DNA of 64,000 bases from Thermoplasmata archaeon. Its GTDB lineage: Archaea; Thermoplasmatota; Thermoplasmata; Lutacidiplasmatales; UBA184. Position numbers and translations under genes: made by a program. Numbering within the stretch: position 1 is the stretch's first letter; each line of letters begins with the position of its first letter. Where the stretch lies: assembly GCA_027306505.1 (NCBI GenBank), contig DAHUZP010000057.1, positions 80,317 through 144,316 on the forward strand. Reading direction: 5' to 3'. Below, piece by piece: positions 33,417-42,636 of this stretch. Under the pieces are notes generated by a model. It did not search any database. It saw nothing but the letters and a program-made list of their open reading frames with translations, and was not told the DNA's origin.

Positions 33417-34577
33417 ATGCCCGAAGAGATCATCCTGCGGGAGGAGACGCTCGACGCCTCCTACCTTCCTCCCTCCCTCCCGCACCGGGAGAAGGAGCTC
33501 GCGCTCCTGCGCGAGCGCTTCAGCCGAGCGATGGCCGTTGGACAGGGCTGGAGCCAGCTCCTCACGGGCGGGGTGGGCAGCGGGAAGACCGCCCTCGCGC
33601 GGTTGCTCGCCCACGAGATCGAGCGCCGCCAAGGGGGGAAGGACCGCGAAGAGGTCCCCCGGACGATCTACGTCAACTGCTGGCGGCGCAACTCCGACCG
33701 CGCGGTCATCCTGGCCCTCTTGAACGAGGTCAACCGACCCGTGCCGGACCGAGGCTTCTCCGTCTCGGAGATGATGGACACCTTCGAGAAGGGGCTTCGC
33801 GAGAGCGCCTCCCCGACCCTCGTCGTCCTTGACGAGGTGAGCACCCTGCTCAAGGCGGGCAGTAGCAAGCTCATCTACATGCTCACCCGGGGGCGCGAGG
33901 TCGGACTGGGCCCCCTCTCGCTCCTCCTCGTCGCGCCCCAGGACGTCCTCCCCTTCCTCGACGCGGCGACCCGTAGCAGCTTCGGGGTCACCCACCGGCT
34001 CCACCTGCGGAAGTACGACCGGGCGCAGCTCGCCGACATCGTGCTGGCACGGGCCTCCCTCGCCCTGCGTCCCGGGGTGCTCGACCGCTCCCTCGCCGAG
34101 CAGGTCGCCCGGGTGGCGGAGGCTCAGGGGGACGCCCGTCTCGCTCTCGAGCTCCTGGGGGGGGCGGCTCACCGTGCGGAGGAGCGCGGCGCCCGCGAGA
34201 TCTCCGCCGAGGACGTCCGCTGGGCGAAGGCCTCCATCTACCCCACCATGACGGAGGAGAAGCTCGAGGGGCTCGCTCCCCCCTCCCTCCTGGTCCTCCT
34301 CGCGCTCGCTCGAACGCTCAAGGGTCCGGGCACCTGGGCCGCGCTGGAGAAGGTCCGCAAGGCCCACGCCTCGGCCTGCGAGGAGTTCGGGGTGGTCCCC
34401 GGGAGCCGGGTCAGCTTCTGGCGGCTGGTGAAGGGGCTGGAGCACGAAGGGCTCCTCGAAATGGAGTACGCCCATCGGGGAGCCCCCGCCCGCTTGACGC
34501 AGGACGAGATCCCTGCGAGCATGCTGGAGCTGGTCCTCCAGGAACGCCTGGGTCGTTCGTCAGCGGCCACAGGTTAA
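33417..34577 (+). CDS. Orc1/Cdc6-type AAA+ ATPase
   Basis: A 386-residue AAA+ protein of the archaeal Orc1/Cdc6 class. It starts with PEEIILREETLDASYLPPSL and LPHREKELALL, the usual opening. Walker A is GGVGSGKT (51-58), Walker B LVVLDEVS (Asp139-Glu140). LHLRKYDRAQLADIV leads into the lid, and a winged-helix domain occupies the last 110 residues (PGSRVSFWRLVKGLEHEGLL). The Walker B tail is DEVS where replication initiators usually have DEID/DEVD. It may be a second-copy paralogue with a regulatory role. No AT-rich origin-like region or repeated ORB element is visible next to it. The stop (TAA) directly abuts the ATG of the TPR gene. Confidence 0.85.
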   Translation: MPEEIILREETLDASYLPPSLPHREKELALLRERFSRAMAVGQGWSQLLTGGVGSGKTALARLLAHEIERRQGGKDREEVPRTIYVNCWRRNSDRAVILALLNEVNRPVPDRGFSVSEMMDTFEKGLRESASPTLVVLDEVSTLLKAGSSKLIYMLTRGREVGLGPLSLLLVAPQDVLPFLDAATRSSFGVTHRLHLRKYDRAQLADIVLARASLALRPGVLDRSLAEQVARVAEAQGDARLALELLGGAAHRAEERGAREISAEDVRWAKASIYPTMTEEKLEGLAPPSLLVLLALARTLKGPGTWAALEKVRKAHASACEEFGVVPGSRVSFWRLVKGLEHEGLLEMEYAHRGAPARLTQDEIPASMLELVLQERLGRSSAATG

Positions 34578-37091
34578 ATGGGAGTGTCCATCTCGGCGCC
34601 CTCGATGACCCCAGCGGGCCGAAAGGGCTTCGCGACGCACTCCAGCTCAAAGGGCGGGGCCGCCGGTTCGTCTCGGAGGCAAGGATCGGTCCCGGAGAAG
34701 CCCACCGGGGAAGCTCCCCCCGCCTCCGCGACGGTCCCTCCCCCCCCACCGCCGGACCGTGCCGGGGTGCCCGAGGTGCAGAGCCCGCTCCAGCGTGCCC
34801 GGGAGCTTCGCGAGGGCGGGAAGCTCGAGGAGGCGCTCGAGGCGAGCGACCTCGCCCTTCGGGCCTCGCCCGGGGACCCCGAGGCCCGAGAGGAGCGCGG
34901 GCTCACCCTGGTGCTCCTCCGACGCCCCAGCGAGGCCCTGAGCGAGCTCGATCAGGTCATCTCCCTCCGCCCGACGCTCGCCCCCTCCCACGCGGGACGA
35001 GGGGCCGCGCTCCACCAGCTCGGTGACCAGGAGCAGGCCCTCGCGGCCTACTCGAAGGCCCTCCAGCTCGACCCTTCCCGGGCCGAGTGGCGGAAGGCGC
35101 GACGAGAGCTCGCGGCCCAGTTCCTGGGGATGGACCCACAGTCCTCCGACCTCCACGCGATCGCGATGGAGGCGATGCGCCGAGGACTGCGCTCGCTCGC
35201 GGTGGAGCTCTCGGACGAGGCGCTCTCGGTCGGGGAGACCGACCCCGAAGCGTGGAGACAGGACGCCCGGGCGCTCCGGGACGCTCGCCAGTTCGATGAC
35301 CTGCTCACCCGCTCCCAGGCTAGGCTCGCTCGGTTCTCCGGCGATGCTGTCGCACAGGCCTACCTCGGCTACGCCCTCTTCGGCAAGGGGGATTGGGTCG
35401 GTTGTCTCGAGCCCTTCAAGGCGGCCGAGAAGGACCCGACGGAGCGAAAGGAGGCGACCCTCTCGCGCTCTCGAGCCCTCTACCGGTTGAAGCGGGAGTC
35501 CGAAGCGACCCCGCTGGTCGACCGTCTGCTCGCGGAGAACGATTCCGACCTCGAGCTCCTGAAGCACGCGCTCGCCTCCCCCTGGGCGCGGCATCGCCCA
35601 TTCCCGGCCCTGCGTGGCGCCCACCGGCTGGTCCAGCAGTACCCGAAGGACCCGGAGACCTGGAGGGCGCTCGTCGTCGCATCGTTCCGCGTGGGGCACT
35701 ACGCCGAGACGGCGGAAGCTGCAGGGAAAGTGCGCGCGCTCGACCCCAATCAGGTGGGGGTGGGGCTCCCGCAGTCCATCGCCCTCGCCCGTCTCGGTCA
35801 CCACGCCCAGGCGGCGAAGCTCCTCGAGGACTACCTCAAGGAGGACCCCAACAACCCCGAGGGGTGGCGCGAGCTCGGTCTTCTGCGCAACCGCATGGGG
35901 GAATCGGGACCCGCCGAGGAGGCGTTCCGCCGCTCGGTCGAGCTCGATCCGGACCACATGCCCGCCCGCATGGCGCTCGGGACCCTGCTCTCCAAGGTCT
36001 CCAAGGACGCGGACGCCGAGACGGTCTTCGCGGAGACGACCCGCAAGGACCCCAAGAACGTCGAGGCGTTCTACAATCTGGGGATCGTCCGTCAGAAGCT
36101 CGGCAAGGACGCGGACGCGGCGGAGGCCTTCCGGGCCGCGCTCGCCCTCGACCGGACCCACGCCAACGCGGCGGCGAACCTCGCAGTGGTGCTGGCGAGG
36201 TCGAAGAGGTACGACGAGGCGGCGAAGGAGCTCGAGGCGACGCTCGCCTTCCGCCCCGATGCGAAGGACCTCAACTTCAACCTGGGACAGATCTACCTGC
36301 TCCAGGGGCGGGCCGACGAGGCCTACCTGCAGTTCAAGCGGGCCCACCGGCTGGACCCCTTCGACTACGAGAGCTGGGGGCACCGCGGCGCCGCCCTCGC
36401 AAAGCTCCACCGGATCGACGAGCGGAGCGCGGAAGGCTGGATGGCCCTCGGGCGCGGGTTCCTGCGTCGGCAGGGCTACGCGGAGGCGCACGAGTGCTTC
36501 CGCAGAGCCCTCGAGCTCGACCCCAAGAACGAGGACGCGAAGCGCCTGCGGGCGGAGAGCCTTTCCTCCGTCTTCGGGGTCGCTCCGACGGACACCGAGG
36601 GATGGCTCAAGACCTCCCGGATGCTCGTCGAGATGCACCAGTTCGCGGACGCGCTGGACGCCCTCTCGGTGGTCCTCATGCTCGAGCCGGAACATCCCCA
36701 GGCGAGGGTGCTGACCGGCCGCTCGCTGCTCGCTCTGCACAAGACCCAGGTCGCCCTCCACCAAGCCGACCTCGCCCTGCGGGCGGACCCCTCGAACGGG
36801 GCCGCTTGGGCGCTCAAGGGCGAGGTGCTGCTCGAGCTCTCGAAGCCGGAGGAGGCGCTCAAGTGCTTCGACTGGCTCGTCGAGCACGGCTCGAAGGACC
36901 CGGCCACCTCCATGTTCCGCGGGGTCACCCTCGCCGCGCTCGGTCGCGGGAAGGAGGCCCTGGAGGCCTTCGAGGAGGCCCTCGCGGTGGACCCCCACTA
37001 TCGGGAGGCCTGGCAGCACAAGGGCGTCGAGCTCGAGCGTCTGGGCGAGTACGAGAAGGCTGCGGACGCCTTCGCGAAGGGCTTCGCGTGA
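34578..37091 (+). CDS. large tetratricopeptide-repeat protein
   Basis: An 837-residue protein. Residues 1-65 are Pro/Ser/Gly-rich and disordered. From about 70 to the end it is a chain of roughly 18 TPR units, recognisable by repeated A-x2-LD(P) turns: KALQLDPSRAEW, RSVELDPDHMPARMALGTLL, AALALDRTHANAAANLAVVL, FKRAHRLDPFDYESWGHRGA, RALELDPKNEDAKRL, DLALRADPSNGAAWALKGEV and EALAVDPHYREAWQHKGVEL. No enzyme domain, membrane helix or signal peptide is seen. The ATG follows the orc1/cdc6-like stop with no gap, implying one transcript and possibly a joint function. A TPR scaffold for a multi-protein complex is the safe reading. Confidence 0.88.
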   Translation: MGVSISAPSMTPAGRKGFATHSSSKGGAAGSSRRQGSVPEKPTGEAPPASATVPPPPPPDRAGVPEVQSPLQRARELREGGKLEEALEASDLALRASPGDPEAREERGLTLVLLRRPSEALSELDQVISLRPTLAPSHAGRGAALHQLGDQEQALAAYSKALQLDPSRAEWRKARRELAAQFLGMDPQSSDLHAIAMEAMRRGLRSLAVELSDEALSVGETDPEAWRQDARALRDARQFDDLLTRSQARLARFSGDAVAQAYLGYALFGKGDWVGCLEPFKAAEKDPTERKEATLSRSRALYRLKRESEATPLVDRLLAENDSDLELLKHALASPWARHRPFPALRGAHRLVQQYPKDPETWRALVVASFRVGHYAETAEAAGKVRALDPNQVGVGLPQSIALARLGHHAQAAKLLEDYLKEDPNNPEGWRELGLLRNRMGESGPAEEAFRRSVELDPDHMPARMALGTLLSKVSKDADAETVFAETTRKDPKNVEAFYNLGIVRQKLGKDADAAEAFRAALALDRTHANAAANLAVVLARSKRYDEAAKELEATLAFRPDAKDLNFNLGQIYLLQGRADEAYLQFKRAHRLDPFDYESWGHRGAALAKLHRIDERSAEGWMALGRGFLRRQGYAEAHECFRRALELDPKNEDAKRLRAESLSSVFGVAPTDTEGWLKTSRMLVEMHQFADALDALSVVLMLEPEHPQARVLTGRSLLALHKTQVALHQADLALRADPSNGAAWALKGEVLLELSKPEEALKCFDWLVEHGSKDPATSMFRGVTLAALGRGKEALEAFEEALAVDPHYREAWQHKGVELERLGEYEKAADAFAKGFA

Positions 37092-37151
37092 GGCGGGGTG
37101 GCCGGGTCCCTCAGCCTTGATGTCCCTCGGGGACTCTCCCAACGCACGCGC

Positions 37152-38063
37152 ATGACGGGCTCGTTGGTGCAGCTGGGGGCCGCTCCGCGCCTCCCGCCAT
37201 GGATCTCCCGGTCGCTCCCGAAGGAGCACTACCCTGAGGTCGCTCGGATCCTCCAGGCGGGGGGGCTCCACACGGTCTGTCGGGAGGCGCGCTGCCCCAA
37301 CCTCTCGGAGTGCTGGTCCGCCGGGACCGCGACGCTCATGCTGCTCGGGGAGAGCTGCACCCGCCGTTGCTCCTTCTGCGCCGTGCGCACGCGCTCGCCG
37401 GGAGGGCTGGTCGACACGACCGAGCCCGAGCGCGTCGCCCGGGCCGTAGAGGGCTGGGGACTCTCCTATGTGGTGCTGACCCAGGTCTGCCGCGACGACC
37501 TCACGGACCACGGGGCGTCCATCCTCGCGGAGACCGTGCGCAGGATCCACGAGGCATCCCCCGGGACGAAGGTCGAGGTCCTGGCGGGCGACCTAGCGGG
37601 ATCGGAGAGCTCGCTGCGGCACCTGCTCTCTTCCCATCCGGACGTGTTCGCGCACAACCTGGAGACGGTCCGACGCTTGAGCAAGGTGGTCCGCGACCGC
37701 CGGGCGGACTACGACCTCTCGCTCCGCATGCTCCGGGAGGCGAAGCAGGCGGATGATCCTGCCAAGGTCACCAAGTCCTCCTTGATGCTCGGCCTGGGGG
37801 AGACCCAGGAGGAGGTCGTGGAGGCGATGGCGGACCTCCGGCGCTCGAAGGTGGACCTGCTGACCCTCGGGCAGTACCTGCGCCCGGCGGGCGCGCATTT
37901 TTACCCGGTGCACCGGTTCGTGCCTCCCGAGGAGTTCCAGGAGCTCCAGCGGGTCGCGCAGGGGCTGGGGTTCGCCGGGGTCGCGAGCGGCCCCATGGTG
38001 CGCTCCTCCTACCGCGCCGACGAGCTTTTTGAACGTGCCGTGTCGCGGAGGGGCGAGGGCTGA
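37152..38063 (+). CDS. lipA: lipoyl synthase
   Basis: A 303-residue radical SAM enzyme that inserts two sulfurs into octanoyl-lysine of lipoate-dependent proteins. All iron-sulfur ligands are present. The auxiliary cluster uses Cys43, Cys48 and Cys54 in CREARCPNLSEC plus the C-terminal RSSY motif (VRSSYRADEL). The SAM cluster uses Cys69, Cys73 and Cys76 in CTRRCSFC. The VAHNLETV-like FAHNLETVRRL and SLMLGLGETQEEV motifs are diagnostic. I chose the ATG at 37152; a GTG at 37098 would add 18 residues without family support. No lipoylated enzyme or LipB/LplA is in the window. A small membrane protein follows after 2 nt. Confidence 0.95.
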   Translation: MTGSLVQLGAAPRLPPWISRSLPKEHYPEVARILQAGGLHTVCREARCPNLSECWSAGTATLMLLGESCTRRCSFCAVRTRSPGGLVDTTEPERVARAVEGWGLSYVVLTQVCRDDLTDHGASILAETVRRIHEASPGTKVEVLAGDLAGSESSLRHLLSSHPDVFAHNLETVRRLSKVVRDRRADYDLSLRMLREAKQADDPAKVTKSSLMLGLGETQEEVVEAMADLRRSKVDLLTLGQYLRPAGAHFYPVHRFVPPEEFQELQRVAQGLGFAGVASGPMVRSSYRADELFERAVSRRGEG

Positions 38064-38065
38064 GC

Positions 38066-38452
38066 ATGGCGAAGAAGGCTCGGAAGAAGGTGGAGGAGGA
38101 CCAGTCCCTCCGTGAGTTCGCCTTCCCCCACTTCGACGCGGAGAAGTTCATCCTCCACGAGCTGGAGCAGTCCTACTCGACCGCGGTCGCCCTAGGGCTG
38201 GCCCTCGTCCTCGCGGTAGCCTCCTGGCAGCTCACCGCGTTGGGGCTCGCGAACCCGGGCCTGGGCGTGCTGCCCTTCGCCCTCGCCTCGATCGGCCTCG
38301 CCGTCGTGGGCGCTTTCGCGATGGTCTACCTCATCCGATGGGTGCGTCCGAAGTGGGAGGAGTACAAGCGCGGGGACTGGGTCAGCCTCGTGATGATCTA
38401 CCTCCTGCTCTGGGCAGGGATCTGGGCCGTGCTGCTCAACGTCTGGGCGTGA
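38066..38452 (+). CDS. small three-helix membrane protein, unknown
   Basis: A 128-residue protein. The basic N-terminus MAKKARKKVEEDQSLREFAF is followed by three predicted helices: AVALGLALVLAVASWQLTAL, LPFALASIGLAVVGAFAMVY and WVSLVMIYLLLWAGIWAVLL. A cytoplasmic loop RWVRPKWEEYKRGD joins the last two. No family is recognised. The ATG lies 2 nt after the lipA stop, so it is in the same operon. A link to lipoate metabolism is not otherwise supported. Confidence 0.75.
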   Translation: MAKKARKKVEEDQSLREFAFPHFDAEKFILHELEQSYSTAVALGLALVLAVASWQLTALGLANPGLGVLPFALASIGLAVVGAFAMVYLIRWVRPKWEEYKRGDWVSLVMIYLLLWAGIWAVLLNVWA

Positions 38453-38470
38453 GCGACGGGGAGTGGGGGC

Positions 38471-39982
38471 TCACGGTACTCGGTCGCCCGCTCCATCTTC
38501 TTGCGGCCAGTCCCGCCAGGGCAGGCCACGCTCGTAGAGCGCGCGGAGCGCTTCCAGGAGCGCGGGGGAGCCCGCGAGGACCTCGGTGGAGGCCGCGGGG
38601 GCGATGAGGCGGACCGCCCCGCGGCGGGTCACCGGCTCCTGCAGGTTCTTGCCGAAGCCCATCTGAGCGAGCTCCTTGCGAAGGAGCCCCACCACATCGC
38701 GGACCGAGCGTTCCAGGTCCACTTGGAGGTGCCCGGTAGAGGCAAGGTAGGGGCCGTTCCGCAGGCCCGGGGCGCCGGGGCTCCATCGCTCCAGGAACTT
38801 CGCGGTCTCCCGTGACCCGACGGGGGGGCCGGCGCGGACCATGGTGGGACCGAGCTCCGCCCGGTCGATCTCGGCCAGGACCGCGGCCTCGCTTCCACTC
38901 TTCGCGGAGGAGGTCCGCAGGACCTCGAACCCCCAGCGCTCGAGCGGGCCCACCAGCGCCCGCTCGCACTTGCGGAGCTGAGGGTAGAGGATGTCGTCGA
39001 CCAGGTCAGGGGCCGGGAAGGTGAGCGCGACCACCTCGGTGCCCCGGGACCGCTGGGTCGCCTGGAGCTCCTCCACGGAGCGCACGGGCCGCTTGGGAGG
39101 GAAGAAGAAGGCACGCCGGGGCCGGGCGTGGTAGACCTGGGCGGCCATGAGGAAGAGGGCGAAGTTCTCCCGGGAGAGCGCGGAAGCGACGTTGCGGTGG
39201 GGATCGACCGGGTCCGGGAGGACCAATGCCACCTCGGCCGAGGTGGCGGGCTCTGGCCCGGGGGGGCAGAGGCGCTGGGGGATGTACCAGCTCGTGGCCT
39301 CCTCCAGCAGCGCCGCGAGAGACCCGTACCGGACGATGAGGAGCTCCACCAGGTAGCCCGAGAACCCCTCGGTACGGGTGTCCGCTCCGTAGATCCCAAG
39401 GGTGCGCAGGAAGCGTTTGAGCAGCCGGACCTCGTCCTTCGCCCGGGGGTTGAGGCGGGGGGCGAGGTAGGCGTGGTGGAAGGGGGTCCGGTCCACCGCC
39501 GTCTGGGGTCGGTCGGACCGGGTGACCTCGTAGCCGGGGACCGCGTCCACGTCGAACCCTTCGAACTCCCCCCTGAGGTAAGGGTGCTCCGCGTAACGCT
39601 TCTCGGGCGACCGGAGGAGCGCCCCCGCGAGCGTGAGCCCGAGCTCGCTCAGCTTCTCCCGGGGGAGGCTGGGGTCGAAGAGCAGGAAGAGGTCGAGGTC
39701 CAGTCGGCCCCCACTGGAAGGGGGGAGGTAGGTCTCCCGGGCAGCGCTGCCCGCGACGAGCGCCTTGCGGAGCGGGATCGAGCGCTTGGCGGCCTCCGAA
39801 AGCGCGGCCGAGACGAGCGCCTCCCGAGCGTGGGCGAGCGACCGGAGCTCCTCCTCGGTGGGGCGCAGTCGCTCCGCGACCTCCAGCTCCATAGGGGAGG
39901 GGGGTGGCGGAGGAGCGGCCTCCGGCGCCTCCGGGGTCCCGCCGCCGGTCGGTCCGTGGGTGGGCGGGCGAGCTCCGGGCAT
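38471..39982 (-). CDS. cca: archaeal class I CCA-adding tRNA nucleotidyltransferase
   Basis: This enzyme adds CCA to tRNA 3' ends without a template. The catalytic head has VAGSAARETYLPPSSGGRLD then LDLFLLFD: the GSxAR-x-T loop and the two carboxylates (D-L-D). The third Asp is in FEGFDVDAVPGYEV. RTPFHHAYLAPRLNPRAKDE then VRLLKRFLRTLGIYG is the class I archaeal signature, and FSGYLVELLIVRYGSL follows. The C-terminal body and tail bind the tRNA elbow. I used the ATG at 39982 (503 residues), about 30 nt after a TCTCAAG element. The ATG at 39892 (MELEVAERLRP) gives 473 residues, starts right at the family homology and is the alternative. The region between them is Pro-rich. Confidence 0.92.
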   Translation of the reverse strand: MPGARPPTHGPTGGGTPEAPEAAPPPPPSPMELEVAERLRPTEEELRSLAHAREALVSAALSEAAKRSIPLRKALVAGSAARETYLPPSSGGRLDLDLFLLFDPSLPREKLSELGLTLAGALLRSPEKRYAEHPYLRGEFEGFDVDAVPGYEVTRSDRPQTAVDRTPFHHAYLAPRLNPRAKDEVRLLKRFLRTLGIYGADTRTEGFSGYLVELLIVRYGSLAALLEEATSWYIPQRLCPPGPEPATSAEVALVLPDPVDPHRNVASALSRENFALFLMAAQVYHARPRRAFFFPPKRPVRSVEELQATQRSRGTEVVALTFPAPDLVDDILYPQLRKCERALVGPLERWGFEVLRTSSAKSGSEAAVLAEIDRAELGPTMVRAGPPVGSRETAKFLERWSPGAPGLRNGPYLASTGHLQVDLERSVRDVVGLLRKELAQMGFGKNLQEPVTRRGAVRLIAPAASTEVLAGSPALLEALRALYERGLPWRDWPQEDGAGDRVP

Positions 39983-40098
39983 GGTCCGGCCGAGCACCCT
40001 CCCCCCTCTTGAGACCTGCTGGCCCCGGGAGGGTCGTCCTCCCGGCGAGTCGGGAGCGCACCCAGTCGTTATCCCTGCGGGGCCCGTCCTTCCCATCG

Positions 40099-41178
40099 AT
40101 GGTCCCCTCGGCGGAGCCCCCCGCTCCGCACGCGACCGCGCTCTACGTCCCGCTGGGGCAGAGCAAGGTCCGCTGCACCGCCTGCGCCCGGTACTGTGTC
40201 ATCCCGGAGGGCTCCCACGGCTTCTGCTACGTGCGGGCGAACCGGGGGGGCAAGCTGGTGCTGCTGACCTACGGTCGGGTGGCCGCGGTCCAGGTGGACC
40301 CGATCGAGAAGAAGCCCCTCTCGCACTACCGCCCCGGGACCCGGGTCTTCGGGATCGGGACGGTCGGGTGCAACTGGCGCTGTCAATACTGCCAGAACTT
40401 CGAGATCTCCCAGGACCACGACATCGGTGGACGGGACCTCTCCCCCGCCGAGGCCGTCCAGTGGGCCCTCCGCCGGAAGTGCCAGGGGATCACCTTCACC
40501 TACAACGAGCCCACGATCTTCCTCGAGTACGCCTTGGACGTCATCGACGAGGCCCACCGCCATGGGCTATTCGCGAACTTCGTCACGAACGGGTACATGA
40601 CGCCCGAGTCCGTCGCCCTCTTGCGAGGAAAGCTCGACGCGGTCTCGGTGGACTTCAAGGGCAGCGGAGAGCCCTCCTTCCTGAGGAAGTACATCCTCGC
40701 GAAGGGCCCCGAGCCGATCTTGAGCACGCTCGAAGCGCTCGCCCGGAACGGGACCCACGTGGAGGTGACGAACCTCATCGTCCCGAAGGTCGGGGACGAC
40801 GCGGACGCGCTGCGACATCTCGCCCGGTGGGTCCGGGACCATCTCGGGAAGGAGGTCCCCTTCCATCTGCTCCGCTTCCACCCGGACTACAAGATGCGCG
40901 ACCTCCCCGAGACCCCCGTGAGCACGCTCGAGCGCCTCCACACGATCGCCAAGGACGAGGGGCTGGACTACGTCTATCTCGGGAACGTCTGGGGGCACGA
41001 GCTCGAGCACACCTACTGCCCGAAGTGCGGCGCGCGGGCGGTCGATCGCTACGGCTTCTTCATCCGGGCCTGGAACCTGGACCCCAAGAACCGCTGCCTG
41101 TCCTGCGGCCACTCGATCCCCATCGTGGGCACCCTCGCCCCTGACTACGCACCGACCCAGGTCACTCCCCTCGTGTGA
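40099..41178 (+). CDS. amrS: AmmeMemoRadiSam-type radical SAM protein (PFL-activase-like, COG1180)
   Basis: A 359-residue radical SAM enzyme. The SAM cluster motif Cys91-x3-Cys95-x2-Cys98 is in GCNWRCQYCQNFEISQ. An N-terminal cysteine set (VRCTACARYCVIPEGSHGFC) and a C-terminal zinc-ribbon-like pair (YCPKCGARAVD and CLSCGHSIP) flank it, the layout of the AmrS family. FTYNEPTIFLEYALD and SVDFKGSGEPSFLRKY are further family marks. In other genomes AmrS is linked to AmrA and AmrB (Memo-like); neither is in this window, and the modified target is not established here. The start lies 30 nt after GTTATCC, within the divergent promoter shared with cca. Confidence 0.85.
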   Translation: MVPSAEPPAPHATALYVPLGQSKVRCTACARYCVIPEGSHGFCYVRANRGGKLVLLTYGRVAAVQVDPIEKKPLSHYRPGTRVFGIGTVGCNWRCQYCQNFEISQDHDIGGRDLSPAEAVQWALRRKCQGITFTYNEPTIFLEYALDVIDEAHRHGLFANFVTNGYMTPESVALLRGKLDAVSVDFKGSGEPSFLRKYILAKGPEPILSTLEALARNGTHVEVTNLIVPKVGDDADALRHLARWVRDHLGKEVPFHLLRFHPDYKMRDLPETPVSTLERLHTIAKDEGLDYVYLGNVWGHELEHTYCPKCGARAVDRYGFFIRAWNLDPKNRCLSCGHSIPIVGTLAPDYAPTQVTPLV

Positions 41179-41276
41179 GGAGTGGGGGCCCGCGAGCTCG
41201 GGTGCCGCTAGGCCAAGGGGCGGCCCCCGACCGCCGGGACCCGACCCCTCCTAAGGCCGGCAGGAGGCGTCAGGTC

Positions 41277-42410
41277 TCACTTCGTTCCCCAGACGAGGAT
41301 GTGGATGGGGGCGAGCTCGGCAGAGCTCACTTCGCGCATGCCGGACCTGCGGAGGAGGTTCATGAACTGCACCGGCGGGAGGAGCTGGTCGTCGAGGATC
41401 CCCTCGAGGTACTGCACCCCGGCCATCACCCTGCCCGCCGGGGTCCGCAGTCGGGGGAGCTCCTCCCACTCGGGGAAGGGGAACTCGCTGATGAGGAAGG
41501 TGCCCTTCGGGCGCAGCGCCCTCACCACGTGGCGCACCACGCCCTCCTTGTCCTGGACCTCGTGGAGGGCGATGTTCATCAGCACGACGTCGGCCGCCGG
41601 GAACGACCCCGTCTCCAGGGTCTTCTGCTCGACCACGACGCGGTCGGAGAGACCCTCCTTGGCGATCGCCTCTTGGGCGGCCTTCACGCTGCCCTCGTCG
41701 CCCTCGATCCCGTGGAACCTCGCGTGGGGGAAGGCCTTCGCCAGCCGGACCAGCCCAGCTCCCCGTCCGCAGGCGAGCTCGACGAAGGTGAGGGGGGTCC
41801 CGCTCCCGCCGAGCCTCTCCATGAGCCCGGGCACCTGGGCGAAACCCTTCCTCAGCAGCCGGGTGTAGAAGGTCCGAGAGCTGTCCGCTTGGGAGGAGGA
41901 GAGCTCCGGAGGGAACTGGTCCCACCAGGAATGCTCCCCATCGCGCACGTGCTGATCGAGGAAGCCCCAGGCGTCACGCAGCGCCCCGAGGAACTTCGCG
42001 GTCCCGCCAAAGTAGACGGGGCTGTCCGGTTCAAGGAGCGGCGCATGGAGCCCGGGAGCGAGGAAGAACTTCCCCTCTCGGTACTCGACCAGCTCCTCGC
42101 TGTAGGCCGCGTTGCACCAGATCGAGACGTACATCCGGTCCAGGTCGAGCTCCCGCGCGAGGAACTCCGCAGAGAGACCCTCAGGATGGCGAGCGAGCGC
42201 GGCAAAGAGGCCGTGGCGGAGCCCCAGGTCCAGGGTCCAGACGCCGAAGAAGCCCGCCGCGTACTCCTGCAGGCGGAGGAGCTGACGGCTGGTCGCCTCC
42301 CTCTCCTCGGGGGTGGGTGGAGAGGCGGCCTGGGAGGCGGTCGGGGCATCCCTCCCGGGCGCGGGCGGGCTCGTCGAGGGAGGCGTGTCGGGGGTCGCGG
42401 GAACGGTCAT
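41277..42410 (-). CDS. SAM-dependent O-methyltransferase-like protein with winged-helix N-terminus
   Basis: A 377-residue class I methyltransferase. Residues 1-35 are Pro/Ala-rich. Residues 40-115 resemble the winged-helix dimerisation domain of plant- and actinobacterial-type O-methyltransferases (LDLGLRHGLFAALARHPEGL, then LARELDLDRMYVSIWC). The SAM site is FVELACGRGAGLVRLAKAFP with the acidic strand end FHGIEGDEGS. ADVVLMNIALHEVQDKEGVV and GTFLISEFPFP are motifs of the same fold. The substrate is unknown. The ATG lies 27 nt after a CTTAAG element (42434-42439). No linked biosynthetic genes are seen. Confidence 0.85.
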   Translation of the reverse strand: MTVPATPDTPPSTSPPAPGRDAPTASQAASPPTPEEREATSRQLLRLQEYAAGFFGVWTLDLGLRHGLFAALARHPEGLSAEFLARELDLDRMYVSIWCNAAYSEELVEYREGKFFLAPGLHAPLLEPDSPVYFGGTAKFLGALRDAWGFLDQHVRDGEHSWWDQFPPELSSSQADSSRTFYTRLLRKGFAQVPGLMERLGGSGTPLTFVELACGRGAGLVRLAKAFPHARFHGIEGDEGSVKAAQEAIAKEGLSDRVVVEQKTLETGSFPAADVVLMNIALHEVQDKEGVVRHVVRALRPKGTFLISEFPFPEWEELPRLRTPAGRVMAGVQYLEGILDDQLLPPVQFMNLLRRSGMREVSSAELAPIHILVWGTK

Positions 42411-42636
42411 CGCCGGGGGGAGGACCAGGCGGTCTTAAGGGGCGCCGCAGCGGGAGGCGTGGGGTGAGGTCGCTCGGACCTCCTGCGCATTGCGAGCCCT
42501 TGCGGTCCCAGGTGGACCCGAAGGAAAACGGAGCGGTCCGCCGAAGGCCGGAACGGCGCCGGGCTATCTCGTAGCACGGCAGGCCCTGGCGTCCGGGACC
42601 ACGCTTATATTCCGACCGCGGCCATGGATGATTGAG
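42411..42636. other. divergent intergenic region with two promoters
   Basis: This 226-nt region between the methyltransferase and the DUF6015-like gene holds CTTAAG (42434-42439, minus-strand promoter) and CTTATAT (42604-42610, plus-strand promoter). Nothing else recognisable is seen: no tRNA, repeat or small frame. Confidence 0.5.

Noticed and set aside
33361..33420. Replication origin next to the orc1/cdc6-like gene
   Set aside because: The gap is short and GC-rich with no repeated recognition elements.
34647..37550. Very long minus-strand open frame (967 codons) opposite the TPR gene
   Set aside because: Antisense shadow caused by high GC; the product is low-complexity Arg/Leu/Gly-rich with no family motif, while the plus strand encodes clear TPR repeats.
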